In this document: positions 9,569 through 20,531 of the stretch, piece after piece
Position numbering within the stretch: the first letter of the stretch is position 1
How the letters are laid out: each line of letters begins with the position of its first letter
NCBI RefSeq assembly: GCF_029504575.1
Contig: NZ_JAQFII010000001.1
Location: 1,896,501 to 1,960,500, forward strand
Direction of reading: 5' to 3'
Length of the DNA: 64,000 nucleotides
Origin: Streptomyces sp. SPB162
Lineage (GTDB): Bacteria > Actinomycetota > Actinomycetes > Streptomycetales > Streptomycetaceae
Notes under the pieces: generated by a model
What the model saw: the letters and a program-made list of their open reading frames with translations, nothing else
Told to the model about the DNA's origin: nothing
The model's database searches: none
Made by a program: the position numbers and the translations under genes

Positions 9569-9904
9569 TCAGATCTCGCCGCGGAGCTTCGCGAGGGCCT
9601 CGGCGAGGATCGCCTCGCCGTCGGCCGCGCTGCGCCGCTCCCGCACATAGGCCAGGTGCGTCTTGTACGGCTCGGTCCGCGGCGGCGCCGGCGGGTTCTC
9701 CTCGTCCTGCCCGGCCGGGAAACCACAGCGCGGGCAGTCCCAGGTCTCCGGGATCTGCGCGTCGCTGGCGAAACTCGGCTGGGTCTCGTGCCCGTTCGAG
9801 CACCAGAAGGAGATGCGGAGGCGTGGCGCGGACTCGCCGCGCTCGGCCTCTCCCATCGGCCCCGCTCCGACCCGACTGCCACGGATCGCGTTGCCACTTG
9901 CCAC
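9569..9904 (-). CDS. rbpA: RNA polymerase-binding protein RbpA
   Basis: 111 aa. RbpA binds the principal sigma factor and RNA polymerase and stimulates transcription initiation in actinobacteria. The sequence has the conserved core FWCSNGHETQPSF and WDCPRCGFPAG (Cys 34, 56 and 59 with His 38 as zinc-site candidates) and the C-terminal sigma-interaction region EPYKTHLAYVRERRS. The start is GTG with GGGAG nine bases upstream. Streptomyces may carry more than one RbpA-type gene; this could be the main copy or a paralogue. I found no sigma-R (GGAAT..GTT) promoter upstream. Confidence 0.9.
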   Translation of the reverse strand: MASGNAIRGSRVGAGPMGEAERGESAPRLRISFWCSNGHETQPSFASDAQIPETWDCPRCGFPAGQDEENPPAPPRTEPYKTHLAYVRERRSAADGEAILAEALAKLRGEI

Positions 9905-10045
9905 GGTCGTAACTCCCTGCGTGATGGTGCTGCGAGGTCGCCCAGTTTACGGAGACCTTACGTGCCGTCCAGTGGCAGGTGGTGTACCCGGCCCCGTGAG
10001 ACGCCCTCCCATGATAAGCCGCGTTTGCGACGAGGCGTCAGTTCT

Positions 10046-10072
10046 CCCTGGACTCACGGGAGTACGCCAGGG
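10046..10072 (-). terminator. Possible terminator after secG
   Basis: Six-base arms CCCTGG and CCAGGG (plus-strand view), with a further weak inner pairing, lie just past the secG stop. It is a short, weak hairpin. Confidence 0.35.
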
Positions 10073-10075
10073 GCG

Positions 10076-10312
10076 CTACTTCTGGAACTTCAGCACCAGA
10101 CCAAGTACGACAATGCACGTAAACCACAACAGACCGATCACCACGGTGATCCGGTCGAGGTTGCGTTCGGCCACCGAGGAGCCGCCGACGGAGGACTGCA
10201 TGCCACCACCGAACATGTCCGAGAGGCCGCCGCCCTTCCCCTTGTGCATCAGCACCAGCAGCAGAAGCAGCAGGCTGAAGATGATGAGGGCGATGGAGAA
10301 CCCGAGAACCAC
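10076..10312 (-). CDS. secG: Preprotein translocase subunit SecG
   Basis: 78 aa with two transmembrane segments (about residues 3-23 and 53-73) joined by the conserved loop GKGGGLSDMFGGG. SecG assists the SecYE channel in protein export. It lies downstream of gap-pgk-tpiA on the same strand, a conserved actinobacterial arrangement, but a hairpin separates it from tpiA. Confidence 0.95.
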   Translation of the reverse strand: MVLGFSIALIIFSLLLLLLVLMHKGKGGGLSDMFGGGMQSSVGGSSVAERNLDRITVVIGLLWFTCIVVLGLVLKFQK

Positions 10313-10351
10313 GGCTGGACCAACTCTCTCGACTACAAACTGGACGGCGCA

Positions 10352-10386
10352 GGGCCGAACCGGGCGCCAATGCGCCGGTCCGGCCC
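10352..10386 (-). terminator. Hairpin between tpiA and secG
   Basis: GGGCCG and CGGCCC arms plus inner ACCGG/CCGGT pairing give an imperfect stem of about 14 bp just downstream of tpiA on the minus strand. It may end or attenuate the glycolytic transcript. Confidence 0.5.
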
Positions 10387-10433
10387 CGACAGGGTACTTC
10401 GTGCGGGCCCGCTCGGCCCACCGCCTACTGGTC

Positions 10434-11210
<777 letters not shown>

Positions 11211-11216
11211 GCTGGG

Positions 11217-12431
11217 TCAGTCCTCCAGAGCGGCGAGGCCGGGGAGCGTCTTGCCCTCGAGGTACTCGAGGCTCGCGCCGCCACCGGTCGAGATGTGGCC
11301 GAAAGCGTTCTCGTCGAAGCCGAGGATGCGCACGGCCGCGGCCGAGTCACCGCCGCCGACGACCGTGAAGGCCGGGCTGTTGATCAGTGCCTGGGCCACC
11401 GCGCGGGTGCCCTCGGCGTAGTCCGGGTGCTCGAAGACACCCATCGGTCCGTTCCAGAACACGGTGGCCGCGTCGGCGAGCTTCGAGGCGAAGAGCTCAC
11501 CGGACTTCGGGCCGATGTCCAGGCCCATCACGTCGGCGGGGATCGCGTCGACGTTGACGGTCACATGCTCGGTCGACGCCTGCGCCTTGAGGTCGGGGAA
11601 CGCGCCCGCGGCGACGACGTCGACCGGCAGGACGAACTCCACGCCCTTGGCCTCGGCGCGCTTGAGGTACTCCTGGACGACCGGGATCTGGTCCTCCTGG
11701 AGCATGCTCTTGCCGACCTCGTGGCCCTGGGCCTTGAGGAAGGTGAAGACCATGCCGCCGCCGATCAGGATGCGGTCGGCCTTCTCCAGCAGGTGGTCGA
11801 TGACGCCGAGCTTGTCGGAGACCTTCGCCCCGCCGAGCACGACCGCGTACGGCCGCTTCACCTCGGAGGTGAGCTTCTTCAGTACGTCGACCTCGGTGGC
11901 GATCAGACCGCCGGCGGCGTGCGGGAGGCGCGCCGGGAGGTCGAACACGGAGGCGTGCTTGCGGTGCACGGCGCCGAAGCCGTCACCCACGTACACGTCC
12001 GCGAGCGAGGCCAGGCGGTCGGCGAAGGCGCCGCGCTCGGCGTCGTCCTTCGCGGTCTCGCCCGCGTTGAACCGCAGGTTCTCCAGCAGCACCACGCCGC
12101 CGTCGGCCAGCGCGGCGACGGCCGCCTGCGCGCTGTCCCCGACGGTGTCGGTCGCGAAGGTGACCTCGGTGCCGAGCAGCTCGCCGAGGCGTGCGGCGAC
12201 CGGTGCGAGCGAGAACTGCGGGTCGGGCTCGCCCTTGGGGCGGCCCAGGTGGGAGGCGACGATCACCTTCGCGCCGGCGGCGACGAGCTGGGTGATGGTC
12301 GGGACGGCGGCGCGGATGCGGCCGTCGTCGGTGATGTCGGTGCCCGAGAGCGGCACGTTCAGGTCGGCGCGGACGAACACCCGCTTGCCCGCGACCTGTC
12401 CCTCGGTCAGGAGGTCGTCGATCGTCTTCAT
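11217..12431 (-). CDS. pgk: Phosphoglycerate kinase
   Basis: 404 aa. It transfers phosphate from 1,3-bisphosphoglycerate to ADP. The N-terminal [12 protein letters not shown] and the nucleotide-binding GGGDSAAA near the C-terminus are present. I chose the ATG at 12431 (MKTIDDLL), which has GAGGAG ten bases upstream. The frame is open from a TTG at 12458, but that codon would place the ribosome site inside the gene. A hairpin lies between it and gap. Confidence 0.96.
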   Translation of the reverse strand: MKTIDDLLTEGQVAGKRVFVRADLNVPLSGTDITDDGRIRAAVPTITQLVAAGAKVIVASHLGRPKGEPDPQFSLAPVAARLGELLGTEVTFATDTVGDSAQAAVAALADGGVVLLENLRFNAGETAKDDAERGAFADRLASLADVYVGDGFGAVHRKHASVFDLPARLPHAAGGLIATEVDVLKKLTSEVKRPYAVVLGGAKVSDKLGVIDHLLEKADRILIGGGMVFTFLKAQGHEVGKSMLQEDQIPVVQEYLKRAEAKGVEFVLPVDVVAAGAFPDLKAQASTEHVTVNVDAIPADVMGLDIGPKSGELFASKLADAATVFWNGPMGVFEHPDYAEGTRAVAQALINSPAFTVVGGGDSAAAVRILGFDENAFGHISTGGGASLEYLEGKTLPGLAALED

Positions 12432-12457
12432 ATCCGGTGGGCTCCTCGTGGTCGACA

Positions 12458-12507
12458 AGGGACAGGGCCCGGCCGACGCGTCATCGCGTCACCCGGACCC
12501 TGTCCCT
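12458..12507 (-). terminator. Intergenic hairpin between gap and pgk
   Basis: Perfect 10-bp arms (12458-12467 and 12498-12507) with additional CCGG pairing inside lie in the 101-bp gap between gap and pgk. Position within a glycolytic operon suggests partial termination or mRNA 3'-end stabilisation giving more gap than pgk message. Function is inferred. Confidence 0.55.
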
Positions 12508-12532
12508 CACATCTGCGCGGCTGGGCCGTGAC

Positions 12533-13612
<1,080 letters not shown>

Positions 13613-13643
13613 CTACCTCGCCCAGGTGTTCCCAGTGACATCG

Positions 13644-13695
13644 ACAGCCCCTGAACGGGCTCAGGACGGCCTCTGAGCGCCCGCTCAGGGGCTGT
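13644..13695 (-). terminator. Terminator between whiA and gap
   Basis: Perfect 11-bp arms (13644-13654 and 13685-13695) extend inward through an imperfect CGGG/CCCG pairing. A TTTT run follows on the plus side. It lies downstream of whiA and upstream of gap. Confidence 0.7.
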
Positions 13696-13777
13696 TTTCG
13701 CAGTTCAACCCGCTTGTCACGGAGTGTCACCGAGGAGGTCCGGGGCAGCCGCTCCGGATGCTGAGACGGCCGATGGG

Positions 13778-14755
13778 TCAGCCGACCATTTCCTCGGTGA
13801 GGTTCGCCTCGGTGCCGGGCATCCCCATGTCGATCGCGCGCTTGTCGGCCATGGCCAGCAGCCGGCGGATGCGGCCGGCGACCGCGTCCTTGGTCAGCGG
13901 CGGCTCGGCGAGCGAGCCCAGCTCCTCCAACGACGCCTGCTTGTGCTCGATCCGCAGCCGGCCGGCCGCCGCGAGGTGCTCGGGCACCTCCTCACCGAGG
14001 ATCTCCAGGGCGCGCTGCACCCGGGCGCCCGCCGCGACGGCGGCCCGGGCGGAGCGGCGCAGGTTCGCGTCGTCGAAGTTGGCCAGCCGGTTCGCGGTGG
14101 CCCGGACCTCGCGCCGCATGCGGCGCTCTTCCCAGGCAAGGACGGAGTCGTGGGCGCCGAGCCGGGTCAGCAGCGCGCCGATCGCGTCGCCGTCCCGGAC
14201 GACGACCCGGTCGACGTTGCGCACCTCGCGGGCCTTGGCCGGGATCTGCAGCCTGCGGGCCGCGCCGACCAGGGCCAGCGCCGCCTCGGGGCCGGGGCAG
14301 GTGACCTCCAGCGACGAGGAGCGGCCGGGCTCGGTGAGCGAGCCATGGGCCAGGAAGGCACCGCGCCAGGCCGCCTCGGCATCGCAGGTGGCGCCGGAGA
14401 CGACCTGTGGGGGCAGGCCCCGGATGGGGCGCCCGCGGCCGTCCACCAGGCCGGTCTGCCGGGCCAGCTGGTCGCCGCCGGCGACCACCCTGACCACGTA
14501 CCGGCTGCCGCGGCGCAGCCCGCCGGGGGCCATCACCACCAGGTCGGAGGTGTGGCCGAAGATTTCCAGGATGTCCTTGCGCAGCCGCCGGGCCGCGATC
14601 CCGGTGTCCAGCTCCGCCTCGATCACGATGCGGCCGCTCACCAGGTGCAGACCGCCCGCGAACCGCAGGATCGACGAGACCTCCGCCTTCCGGCAGCAGG
14701 TCCGGGTGACGGGGAGCCGGGAGATCTCATCCTTCACCGCTGGCGTCATCGCCAT
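13778..14755 (-). CDS. whiA: Sporulation regulator WhiA
   Basis: 325 aa. WhiA is the DNA-binding regulator that, with WhiB, drives sporulation septation in Streptomyces. The N-terminal half is a degenerate LAGLIDADG-type fold ([16 protein letters not shown] about residues 20-35, and [20 protein letters not shown] about 125-144) and the C-terminal part is a helix-turn-helix ([18 protein letters not shown] about 290-307). It overlaps the yvcK end by 10 bp and ends the uvrC-rapZ-yvcK-whiA cluster. In S. coelicolor whiA is known to have its own developmental promoter as well, which I cannot see here. Confidence 0.97.
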   Translation of the reverse strand: MAMTPAVKDEISRLPVTRTCCRKAEVSSILRFAGGLHLVSGRIVIEAELDTGIAARRLRKDILEIFGHTSDLVVMAPGGLRRGSRYVVRVVAGGDQLARQTGLVDGRGRPIRGLPPQVVSGATCDAEAAWRGAFLAHGSLTEPGRSSSLEVTCPGPEAALALVGAARRLQIPAKAREVRNVDRVVVRDGDAIGALLTRLGAHDSVLAWEERRMRREVRATANRLANFDDANLRRSARAAVAAGARVQRALEILGEEVPEHLAAAGRLRIEHKQASLEELGSLAEPPLTKDAVAGRIRRLLAMADKRAIDMGMPGTEANLTEEMVG

Positions 14756-15753
14756 GGGCCGATCCTTCCACGCATACGAAAAATCCGGTCATACGCGGTG
14801 GCCAACAGCTCCGGATCGTGCCGCGGCCCGTCGGGGGCCGCTATCCGCGCCAGCTCGACCGTGCCGCACAACCGTTCGGCAGCCTTGACCAGGCTCTCGC
14901 GGTCGGGCACGGCGGCCTCGTCGGCCAACACCACGTCGATGGTGAGTTTAGGGGCGTGTCGGCCCAAAACCTCCAAGTGACGCTGCGGAGAAAAGCCGTC
15001 GGTCTCCCCGGGCTGGGGCGCGAGGTTCAGTGTGAGGACCTTGCGGGCCCGGGTGTTCATCAGTGCGTCGGCCAGCTCGGGGACCAGCAGATGCGGGATC
15101 ACCGAGCTGAACCAGGACCCCGGTCCGAGGACCACCCAGTCGGCGTCCAGAACCGCCTGTACGGCCTCGGGAACGGCCGGCGGATCGGCGGGCTCCAGCC
15201 ACACTTCCTGCACGTCACCGGGGGTGAGGGCGACCGTGGCCTGACCCCGTACCGTGGTGGTCTCGTCGGGCGCGGCGGGGTCGTGCCCGCGGACGCTCGC
15301 ATGGAGGTCCAGGGGCACCGCGGACATGGGCAGCACCCGGCCGTGCGCACCCAGTAGCCGGCCGACCCACTCGAGGGCCGCGACCTCGTCGTTGAGCTGC
15401 TCCCAGAGGGCGACAATCAGCAGATTGCCCACGGCGTGTCCGTGCAGATCGCCCTCGCTGACGAAGCGGTGCTGGATCACCTTCGCCCACGTCCGCCCCC
15501 ACTCGTCGTCCCCGCACAGCGCGGCCAGCGCCTTGCGCAGGTCGCCGGGGGGCAGGACGCCCATCTCCTCGCGCAGCCGGCCGCTGGACCCGCCGTCGTC
15601 GGCGACCGTGACGACGGCGGTCAGGTCGCCGGTGATCCGGCGCAGGGCGCTCAGCGACGCGGCCAGGCCGTGGCCGCCGCCCAGGGCGACCACTTTCGGC
15701 GGTACTCCGGAGCGACGGCTCGTGCGACGCAGGCGCCGTGCCGTCCGGATCAC
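14746..15753 (-). CDS. yvcK: YvcK/CofD-like gluconeogenesis factor
   Basis: 335 aa. Members bind UDP-sugars and affect carbon flux and cell-wall precursor supply in other bacteria. The N-terminal [18 protein letters not shown] and the motif [14 protein letters not shown] are the CofD-fold ligand loops. An N-terminal basic stretch (residues 1-18, Arg-rich) precedes the domain and may be dispensable. It overlaps rapZ by 4 bp and whiA by 10 bp. Confidence 0.93.
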   Translation of the reverse strand: MIRTARRLRRTSRRSGVPPKVVALGGGHGLAASLSALRRITGDLTAVVTVADDGGSSGRLREEMGVLPPGDLRKALAALCGDDEWGRTWAKVIQHRFVSEGDLHGHAVGNLLIVALWEQLNDEVAALEWVGRLLGAHGRVLPMSAVPLDLHASVRGHDPAAPDETTTVRGQATVALTPGDVQEVWLEPADPPAVPEAVQAVLDADWVVLGPGSWFSSVIPHLLVPELADALMNTRARKVLTLNLAPQPGETDGFSPQRHLEVLGRHAPKLTIDVVLADEAAVPDRESLVKAAERLCGTVELARIAAPDGPRHDPELLATAYDRIFRMRGRIGPWR

Positions 15754-16673
15754 TCGCGCCCCATGTCCCGGTGGACGATGACGGTCTCCACCCCGTCCGA
15801 GGAGAGCCGCGCGGCGAGCCGCTCGGACATCGCGACACTGCGGTGCTTGCCCCCGGTGCAGCCGACGGCGATGGTCACGTACCGCTTGCCCTCCCGGCGG
15901 TAGCCGGCGGCGATGATGTGCAGCAGCTCCGCGTACCGGTCCAGGAACTCCTTGGCGCCGGGCTGGTTGAAGACGTACTGCGAGACCTCGTCGTTGAGAC
16001 CGGTGAACGGGCGCAGCTCCGGTACCCAGTGCGGGTTCGGGATGAACCGGCAGTCGACCACCAGGTCGGCGTCGACCGGGAGCCCGTACTTGAAGCCGAA
16101 GGACATCACCGTCGCCCGCAGCTCGGGCTCCTCGTCGCCCGCGAACTGGGCGTCCATCTTGGCGCGCAGCTCGTGCACGTTCAGACTGGAGGTGTCGATC
16201 ACCAGGTCGGCCTCGCCGCGCAGCTCGCGCAGCAGGTCGCGCTCCTTGGCGATGCCGTCCACGATCCGGCCGTCGCCCTGCAGCGGGTGCGGGCGGCGGA
16301 CGGACTCGAAGCGGCGCACCAGGAGGTCGTCGGAGGCCTCAAGGAACACCACGCGGCGCTTGACGCCCTTGGTGTCCAGGGCCGCGAGCGACTCCCGCAG
16401 GTTGTCGAAGAAGCGGCGCCCCCGGACGTCCACGACGACCGCGATCCGCGCCACGTTCCCCTGCGAGCGCGCGCCGAGGTCCACCATGGTGGGGATCAGG
16501 GCCGGCGGCAGGTTGTCCACGACGAACCAGCCGAGGTCCTCGAGACACTTGGCCGCGGTGCTGCGGCCTGCTCCGGACATGCCGGAGATGATCACCAGTT
16601 CGGGAATGGCCTCGGCGGCCTCCCCCGCTCCACCGGTCGTCACAGTCGCTCCGTCTCCGTCGTTCTCTGTCAT
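15750..16673 (-). CDS. rapZ: RapZ-type nucleotide-binding protein
   Basis: 307 aa. The Walker A motif [10 protein letters not shown] (about residues 31-40) and the C-terminal motif [17 protein letters not shown], which binds phosphate in the family, are intact. In E. coli RapZ senses GlcN6P and directs RNase E to GlmZ; actinobacteria lack that RNA pathway as far as I know, so the role here is uncertain. The first about 24 residues are a Gly/Thr-rich extension. Confidence 0.94.
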   Translation of the reverse strand: MTENDGDGATVTTGGAGEAAEAIPELVIISGMSGAGRSTAAKCLEDLGWFVVDNLPPALIPTMVDLGARSQGNVARIAVVVDVRGRRFFDNLRESLAALDTKGVKRRVVFLEASDDLLVRRFESVRRPHPLQGDGRIVDGIAKERDLLRELRGEADLVIDTSSLNVHELRAKMDAQFAGDEEPELRATVMSFGFKYGLPVDADLVVDCRFIPNPHWVPELRPFTGLNDEVSQYVFNQPGAKEFLDRYAELLHIIAAGYRREGKRYVTIAVGCTGGKHRSVAMSERLAARLSSDGVETVIVHRDMGRE

Positions 16674-16718
16674 CGCTGTCTCCCCCGTTCCACTGAGGCG
16701 GCCCCCGGGTGCGGCCGA

Positions 16719-18776
16719 CTACTCATCCTCAATGATCTCTCCCGTGGTGGTGTTTACCGCGGGACCGGCGGGCACGGCGCCGGCCAGCGCCGCGACGACC
16801 GTCTCGGCCGTGCGCCGGCCGATGCCCGGCACCTCGCAGATCTGGTCCACCGTGGCGGTCCGCAGCCGCTTGACGGAGCCGAAGTGCTTGAGCAGCGCCT
16901 TGCGGCGTGTCTCGCCGAGGCCCGGCACCGTGTCCAGGGCGCCCGCCTTCATCGATTTCGACCGTTTGGTGCGCTGGTACGAGATCGCGAAGCGGTGTGC
17001 CTCGTCCCGGATGCGCTGCAACAGGTACAGGCCCTCGCTCGTGCGCGGCAGGATCACCGGATCGTCGTCATCGGGCAGCCAGACCTCTTCCAGCCGCTTG
17101 GCGAGCCCGCAGACGGCCACGTCCTCGATACCCAGCTCCGTCAGTGCCCGCCGGGCCGCCGCGACCTGCGGCTGGCCGCCGTCGACGACGACGAGCTGCG
17201 GCGGGTACGCGAACTTGCGCGGCCGGCCGGTCTCGGGGTCGATGGGGCCGCTCACGGCCTCCGGGGCCGCTTCGGCGGCCGCTCCCGCCTCCGCCCCGGG
17301 CACTGCCTGTGCGACCGCGCCACCCTCGGCGGCGACCTCGCCGCCGGCCGCGCTCGCGTCCCACTCCCCCGTCCTCTGCTTCTCCGCCAGATAGCGGCGG
17401 AAGCGCCGGGAGATCACCTCGTGCATGGACCGGACGTCGTCCTGGCCCTCGAAGGACTTGATCTGGAAGCGGCGGTACTCGCTCTTGCGGGCCAGACCGT
17501 CCTCGAAGACCACCATCGAGGCGACCACGTCGTCACCCTGCAGGTGCGAGATGTCGAAGCACTCGATACGCAGCGGGGCGGTGTCGAGCTCCAGCGCCTC
17601 GGAGATCTCCTCCAGGGCCCGGGAGCGGGTGGTCAGGTCCGAGGCGCGCTTGGTCTTGTGCAGCGCGAGCGCCTGCTGCGCGTTGCGCTGCACGGTGATC
17701 ATGAGGTCCTTCTTGTCGCCGCGCTGCGGGATCCGCAGGCTGACCTGCGAACCGCGCCGCTCGCCGAGCCACTGCGTGAGCGCCTCGGCGGTCTGCGGCA
17801 TCGCCGGGACCAGGACCTCCTTGGGGACGCCGTCGCCCTTCTCCTCGCCGTAGAGCTGCTGCAGGGCGTGCTCGACGAGCCCGGCGGTGTCGACCGCCTC
17901 GACCTTGTCCGTGACCCAGCCGCGCTGCCCCCGTACCCGCCCGGCGCGGACGTGGAAGATCTGGACGGCCGCCTCCAGTTCGTCCTCGGCGACCGCGATC
18001 AGGTCGGCGTCGGTGGCGTCGGTGAACACCACCGCGTTCTTCTCCAGGGCGCGCTTGAGCGCTTCTATGTCGTCGCGCAGCCTGGCGGCCCGCTCGTACT
18101 CCATCTCCGAGGCCGCCTCGCGCATCTGCTGCTCCAGCCGGCGCAGGTACGTGCCGGTGCGGCCGGCCATGAAGTCGCAGAACTCCTCGGCGAGTTCGCG
18201 GTGCTCCTCCGGGCTCACCCGGCCGACGCAGGGGGCGGCGCACTTGCCGATGTAGCCGAGCAGGCAGGGCCGGCCGATCTGCGCGGAGCGCTTGAACACC
18301 CCTGCGGAGCAGGTCCGCACGGGGAAGACCCGGAGCATCAGGTCCACGGTCTCGCGGATCGCCCAGGCGTGGGCGTACGGCCCGAAGTACCGCACGCCCT
18401 TCTTCTTGGGCCCGCGCATGACCTGCACCCGGGGGAACTCCTCGCCCATGGTGACGGCCAGCGAGGGATAGCTCTTGTCGTCCCGGTACTTGACGTTGAA
18501 CCGGGGGTCGAACTCCTTGATCCAGGAGTACTCCAGCTGCAGCGCCTCGACCTCGGTGCCGACCACGGTCCACTCGACGGACGCGGCGGTCGTCACCATG
18601 GTGCGGGTGCGCTGGTGCAGGTTGGCGATGTCCTGGAAGTACGAGGACAGCCGGGGGCGCAGGCTCTTCGCCTTGCCGACGTAGATCACCCGGCCGTGCT
18701 CGTCCCGGAATTTGTAGACCCCCGGCGAGTCGGGGATCTGACCCGGCTTCGGTCTGTAAGTGGAGGGGTCTGCCAT
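16719..18776 (-). CDS. uvrC: Excinuclease ABC subunit C
   Basis: 685 aa. UvrC makes both incisions in nucleotide excision repair. In order: GIY-YIG nuclease (SPGVYKFRD to YVGKAKSLR, about residues 17-42), UVR motif (about 210-245), RNase H-like endonuclease ([17 protein letters not shown], about 510-530) and C-terminal tandem HhH ([16 protein letters not shown]). Between the two nuclease halves there is an Ala/Glu/Gly-rich insert (about bases 17225-17385) that many UvrC proteins lack. It lies 45 bp upstream of rapZ. Confidence 0.97.
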   Translation of the reverse strand: MADPSTYRPKPGQIPDSPGVYKFRDEHGRVIYVGKAKSLRPRLSSYFQDIANLHQRTRTMVTTAASVEWTVVGTEVEALQLEYSWIKEFDPRFNVKYRDDKSYPSLAVTMGEEFPRVQVMRGPKKKGVRYFGPYAHAWAIRETVDLMLRVFPVRTCSAGVFKRSAQIGRPCLLGYIGKCAAPCVGRVSPEEHRELAEEFCDFMAGRTGTYLRRLEQQMREAASEMEYERAARLRDDIEALKRALEKNAVVFTDATDADLIAVAEDELEAAVQIFHVRAGRVRGQRGWVTDKVEAVDTAGLVEHALQQLYGEEKGDGVPKEVLVPAMPQTAEALTQWLGERRGSQVSLRIPQRGDKKDLMITVQRNAQQALALHKTKRASDLTTRSRALEEISEALELDTAPLRIECFDISHLQGDDVVASMVVFEDGLARKSEYRRFQIKSFEGQDDVRSMHEVISRRFRRYLAEKQRTGEWDASAAGGEVAAEGGAVAQAVPGAEAGAAAEAAPEAVSGPIDPETGRPRKFAYPPQLVVVDGGQPQVAAARRALTELGIEDVAVCGLAKRLEEVWLPDDDDPVILPRTSEGLYLLQRIRDEAHRFAISYQRTKRSKSMKAGALDTVPGLGETRRKALLKHFGSVKRLRTATVDQICEVPGIGRRTAETVVAALAGAVPAGPAVNTTTGEIIEDE

Positions 18777-18802
18777 GCCACCACCCTACTGGCGGGCAGT
18801 GA

Positions 18803-18845
18803 CATTCCCGGTCCCGGCACGGGTCACGCGCGGGGACCGGGAATG
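18803..18845 (-). terminator. Terminator after the anchored secreted protein gene
   Basis: Perfect 13-bp arms (18803-18815 and 18833-18845) with a 17-nt loop lie between the stop at 18851 and the uvrC start, so the secreted pair is transcriptionally separate from uvrC. Confidence 0.75.
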
Positions 18846-18850
18846 ACGGT

Positions 18851-19675
18851 TCAGCTACGCCGCGCGGTGCGGCGGCGTACGCCGAAGGCGAGGGCGGTGA
18901 TCAGCGCGAGACCGGCGCCGACCGCGCCGAGCGGAGCGCCCGTCCCGAGGGACCCGCCGGGGGCAGGGGTGGCCTCGGGAGCGGCTTGCGGAACGGCCTG
19001 GGGAGCGGCGTCGGGAGCGGCCGCCGCGTCGTAGCCGCCGCCCAGGCCGGCCCTGTCGTACGCCGAGCCGGGCAGCTTGTCGCCGTACCGGCGGTGCACC
19101 GACCGCTGGTAGCCGGCCAGCGTGGTGCCACCCGCGCCCACGGCCCTGACCGCGTCCGGGTCGAGCGGCAGGACCCTGCCGTCGCGCACCACGTACCAGG
19201 CGTCGATCTGCGGCTCGCGGAACACCGTCGAGCCGGCCTGCGCGGCGCCCTTGGCGACGTAGTCGGTCTCGTCGCTGCCGGTGGCGATGTTCACCACCTT
19301 CCAGCCGGCTCCGCTGCGCACCGTCCACACGGACGCGGTGTGGCCGTCCGCGGAGACCGCCTTGGTCGCGGCGAAGTCGGGGAGCGCGACGGCCGCGCCC
19401 CGGTCACCGGCGACGAAGGCGGGATTGAGGGTGTTGACGGTGACGGTCGCGCCTTCCAGGCGCGGCGCGGCGGCCTTCAGGGCGGTACCGCCGGCACGGG
19501 CGAAGAAGCGGGAGAGCGTGTCGAGGGTGGCCGGCGCGGCGGCGGCCTCGCGGGCGGCGGAGGCGGCGGGTGCGTCGTCGGCGTGCGCCGTGGGGACCGC
19601 GCCCAGGGTGAGCGCGCCGGACGCCAGGACGGCGGCGGCGCCTGCCGTGAGCTTGTGTGCCGTGTTCGTCCTCAT
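18851..19675 (-). CDS. Secreted, C-terminally membrane-anchored protein, partner of C70 protease
   Basis: 274 aa, function unknown. It has a signal peptide (MRTNTAHKLTAGAAAVLASG... ending AHA about residue 32), an extracytoplasmic region of about 190 residues, a Pro/Ala-rich stretch (about 215-240), then one hydrophobic segment (about 248-265) and a basic RRRTARR tail. This resembles a wall-anchor tail but I see no LPXTG/LAXTG box. The ATG at 19675 lies 7 bp after the stop of the protease gene and its ribosome site overlaps that stop, so the two are made together. It could be a substrate, inhibitor or surface receptor of the protease. Confidence 0.75.
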   Translation of the reverse strand: MRTNTAHKLTAGAAAVLASGALTLGAVPTAHADDAPAASAAREAAAAPATLDTLSRFFARAGGTALKAAAPRLEGATVTVNTLNPAFVAGDRGAAVALPDFAATKAVSADGHTASVWTVRSGAGWKVVNIATGSDETDYVAKGAAQAGSTVFREPQIDAWYVVRDGRVLPLDPDAVRAVGAGGTTLAGYQRSVHRRYGDKLPGSAYDRAGLGGGYDAAAAPDAAPQAVPQAAPEATPAPGGSLGTGAPLGAVGAGLALITALAFGVRRRTARRS

Positions 19676-19682
19676 GGGCACC

Positions 19683-20294
19683 TCACGCTCCGATCCGGTA
19701 GAGCGAATGCGTCCAGGAGAAGGAGCTGTTGTTGACGTAGTAGTTGTAGTCCGCCCAGTTGTAGCGGTTGTTGGACGGCCACGGGTCGCCCCAGTAGACG
19801 AAGTCGGTGGCGGTGTCGTATCCGTAGAGCACGTGCATGTGCCCGCCGCCGGAGCTCCACTGGATACGGGTCTCCATCGGGCGGTTGGCGCCGATCTCGC
19901 TCTGCACGGTCGTGTAGCGCAGGTAGCCGCTGACGTAGCTGCCGGCACTGATGCCCGCCCAGTCCAGCGCGTTCTGGACGTTGTCCAACGACGCCTGCCA
20001 GTTGCCGCAGGTCGAGCCCTGTGCCCGGTCGAAGGCCGCGTTGCAGAACTGGGTCTGCGAGTAGGAGCGGCCGAACCAGGTGGCGATGGTGTTGCCGCTC
20101 GCGGCCCAGCACCAGTTGGTGTTCTGCTGTGCCTGCATGGTGATGTTCAACTTCTTCGCGCCGGCCAGGTCGCCGGTCGCGGCACCGGCCGTTGGGGTGC
20201 CGGTGAGGCCGAGGCCGAGTGTCGCCGCGAGTGCCAGGACGACCGCCGCGGGGCGACCGCGACCGCGGGACCGCATGCGGAGGGGATGGAGCAT
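19683..20294 (-). CDS. Secreted papain-like cysteine protease (peptidase C70 / AvrRpt2 type)
   Basis: 203 aa. A signal peptide (about residues 1-39, ending AGA-A) precedes a papain-like domain of about 160 residues. The catalytic set is visible: Cys 62 in QNTNWCWAAS, His 152 in GGGHMHVLYGYD, and Asp 170 in YWGDPW; Gln about 57 can fill the oxyanion position. Two further Cys (about 84 and 96) could form a disulphide. The substrate is unknown. It is the first gene of a two-gene operon with an anchored surface protein and is divergent from an XRE-like regulator. ATG at residue 7 is an alternative start. Confidence 0.85.
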   Translation of the reverse strand: MLHPLRMRSRGRGRPAAVVLALAATLGLGLTGTPTAGAATGDLAGAKKLNITMQAQQNTNWCWAASGNTIATWFGRSYSQTQFCNAAFDRAQGSTCGNWQASLDNVQNALDWAGISAGSYVSGYLRYTTVQSEIGANRPMETRIQWSSGGGHMHVLYGYDTATDFVYWGDPWPSNNRYNWADYNYYVNNSSFSWTHSLYRIGA

Positions 20295-20407
20295 GGCGTT
20301 CCTCCCTGTCGGGAAGTGGGGGGTGGAGGAGCGCGTCCGGACGCTGGATCAGAGCATCGGGGTGTTGTCGGGAACCGGTCAACCGGCTTGAATGTGCGGG
20401 CGGGCCG

Positions 20408-20507
20408 GGTGTGAACGCCCGCTGTACAGGTGTGAACGCACGGCGCGGATCAGCAGGTCAGCAGCGTGTCGCGAGACGTACCGGCCACCACGTGGGTGAA
20501 CGTTCAC
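20408..20507. promoter_or_regulatory. Operator array: two direct repeats and a 12-bp palindrome
   Basis: The divergent region between the protease and XRE-like genes holds two copies of GGTGTGAACGC (20408-20418 and 20429-20439), spaced exactly 21 bp start to start, and a perfect palindrome GTGAACGTTCAC (20496-20507) 24 bp before the regulator start. All three share the half-site GTGAACG. The two-turn spacing and the symmetry suggest binding by a dimeric regulator, most simply the adjacent XRE-like protein. Confidence 0.55.
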
Positions 20508-20531
20508 AGACCGCGCGGCCCGAGGAGCGCG

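Noticed and set aside
15738..19034. A 1098-codon open frame on the plus strand
   Set aside because: It is antisense to rapZ and uvrC with shadow composition.
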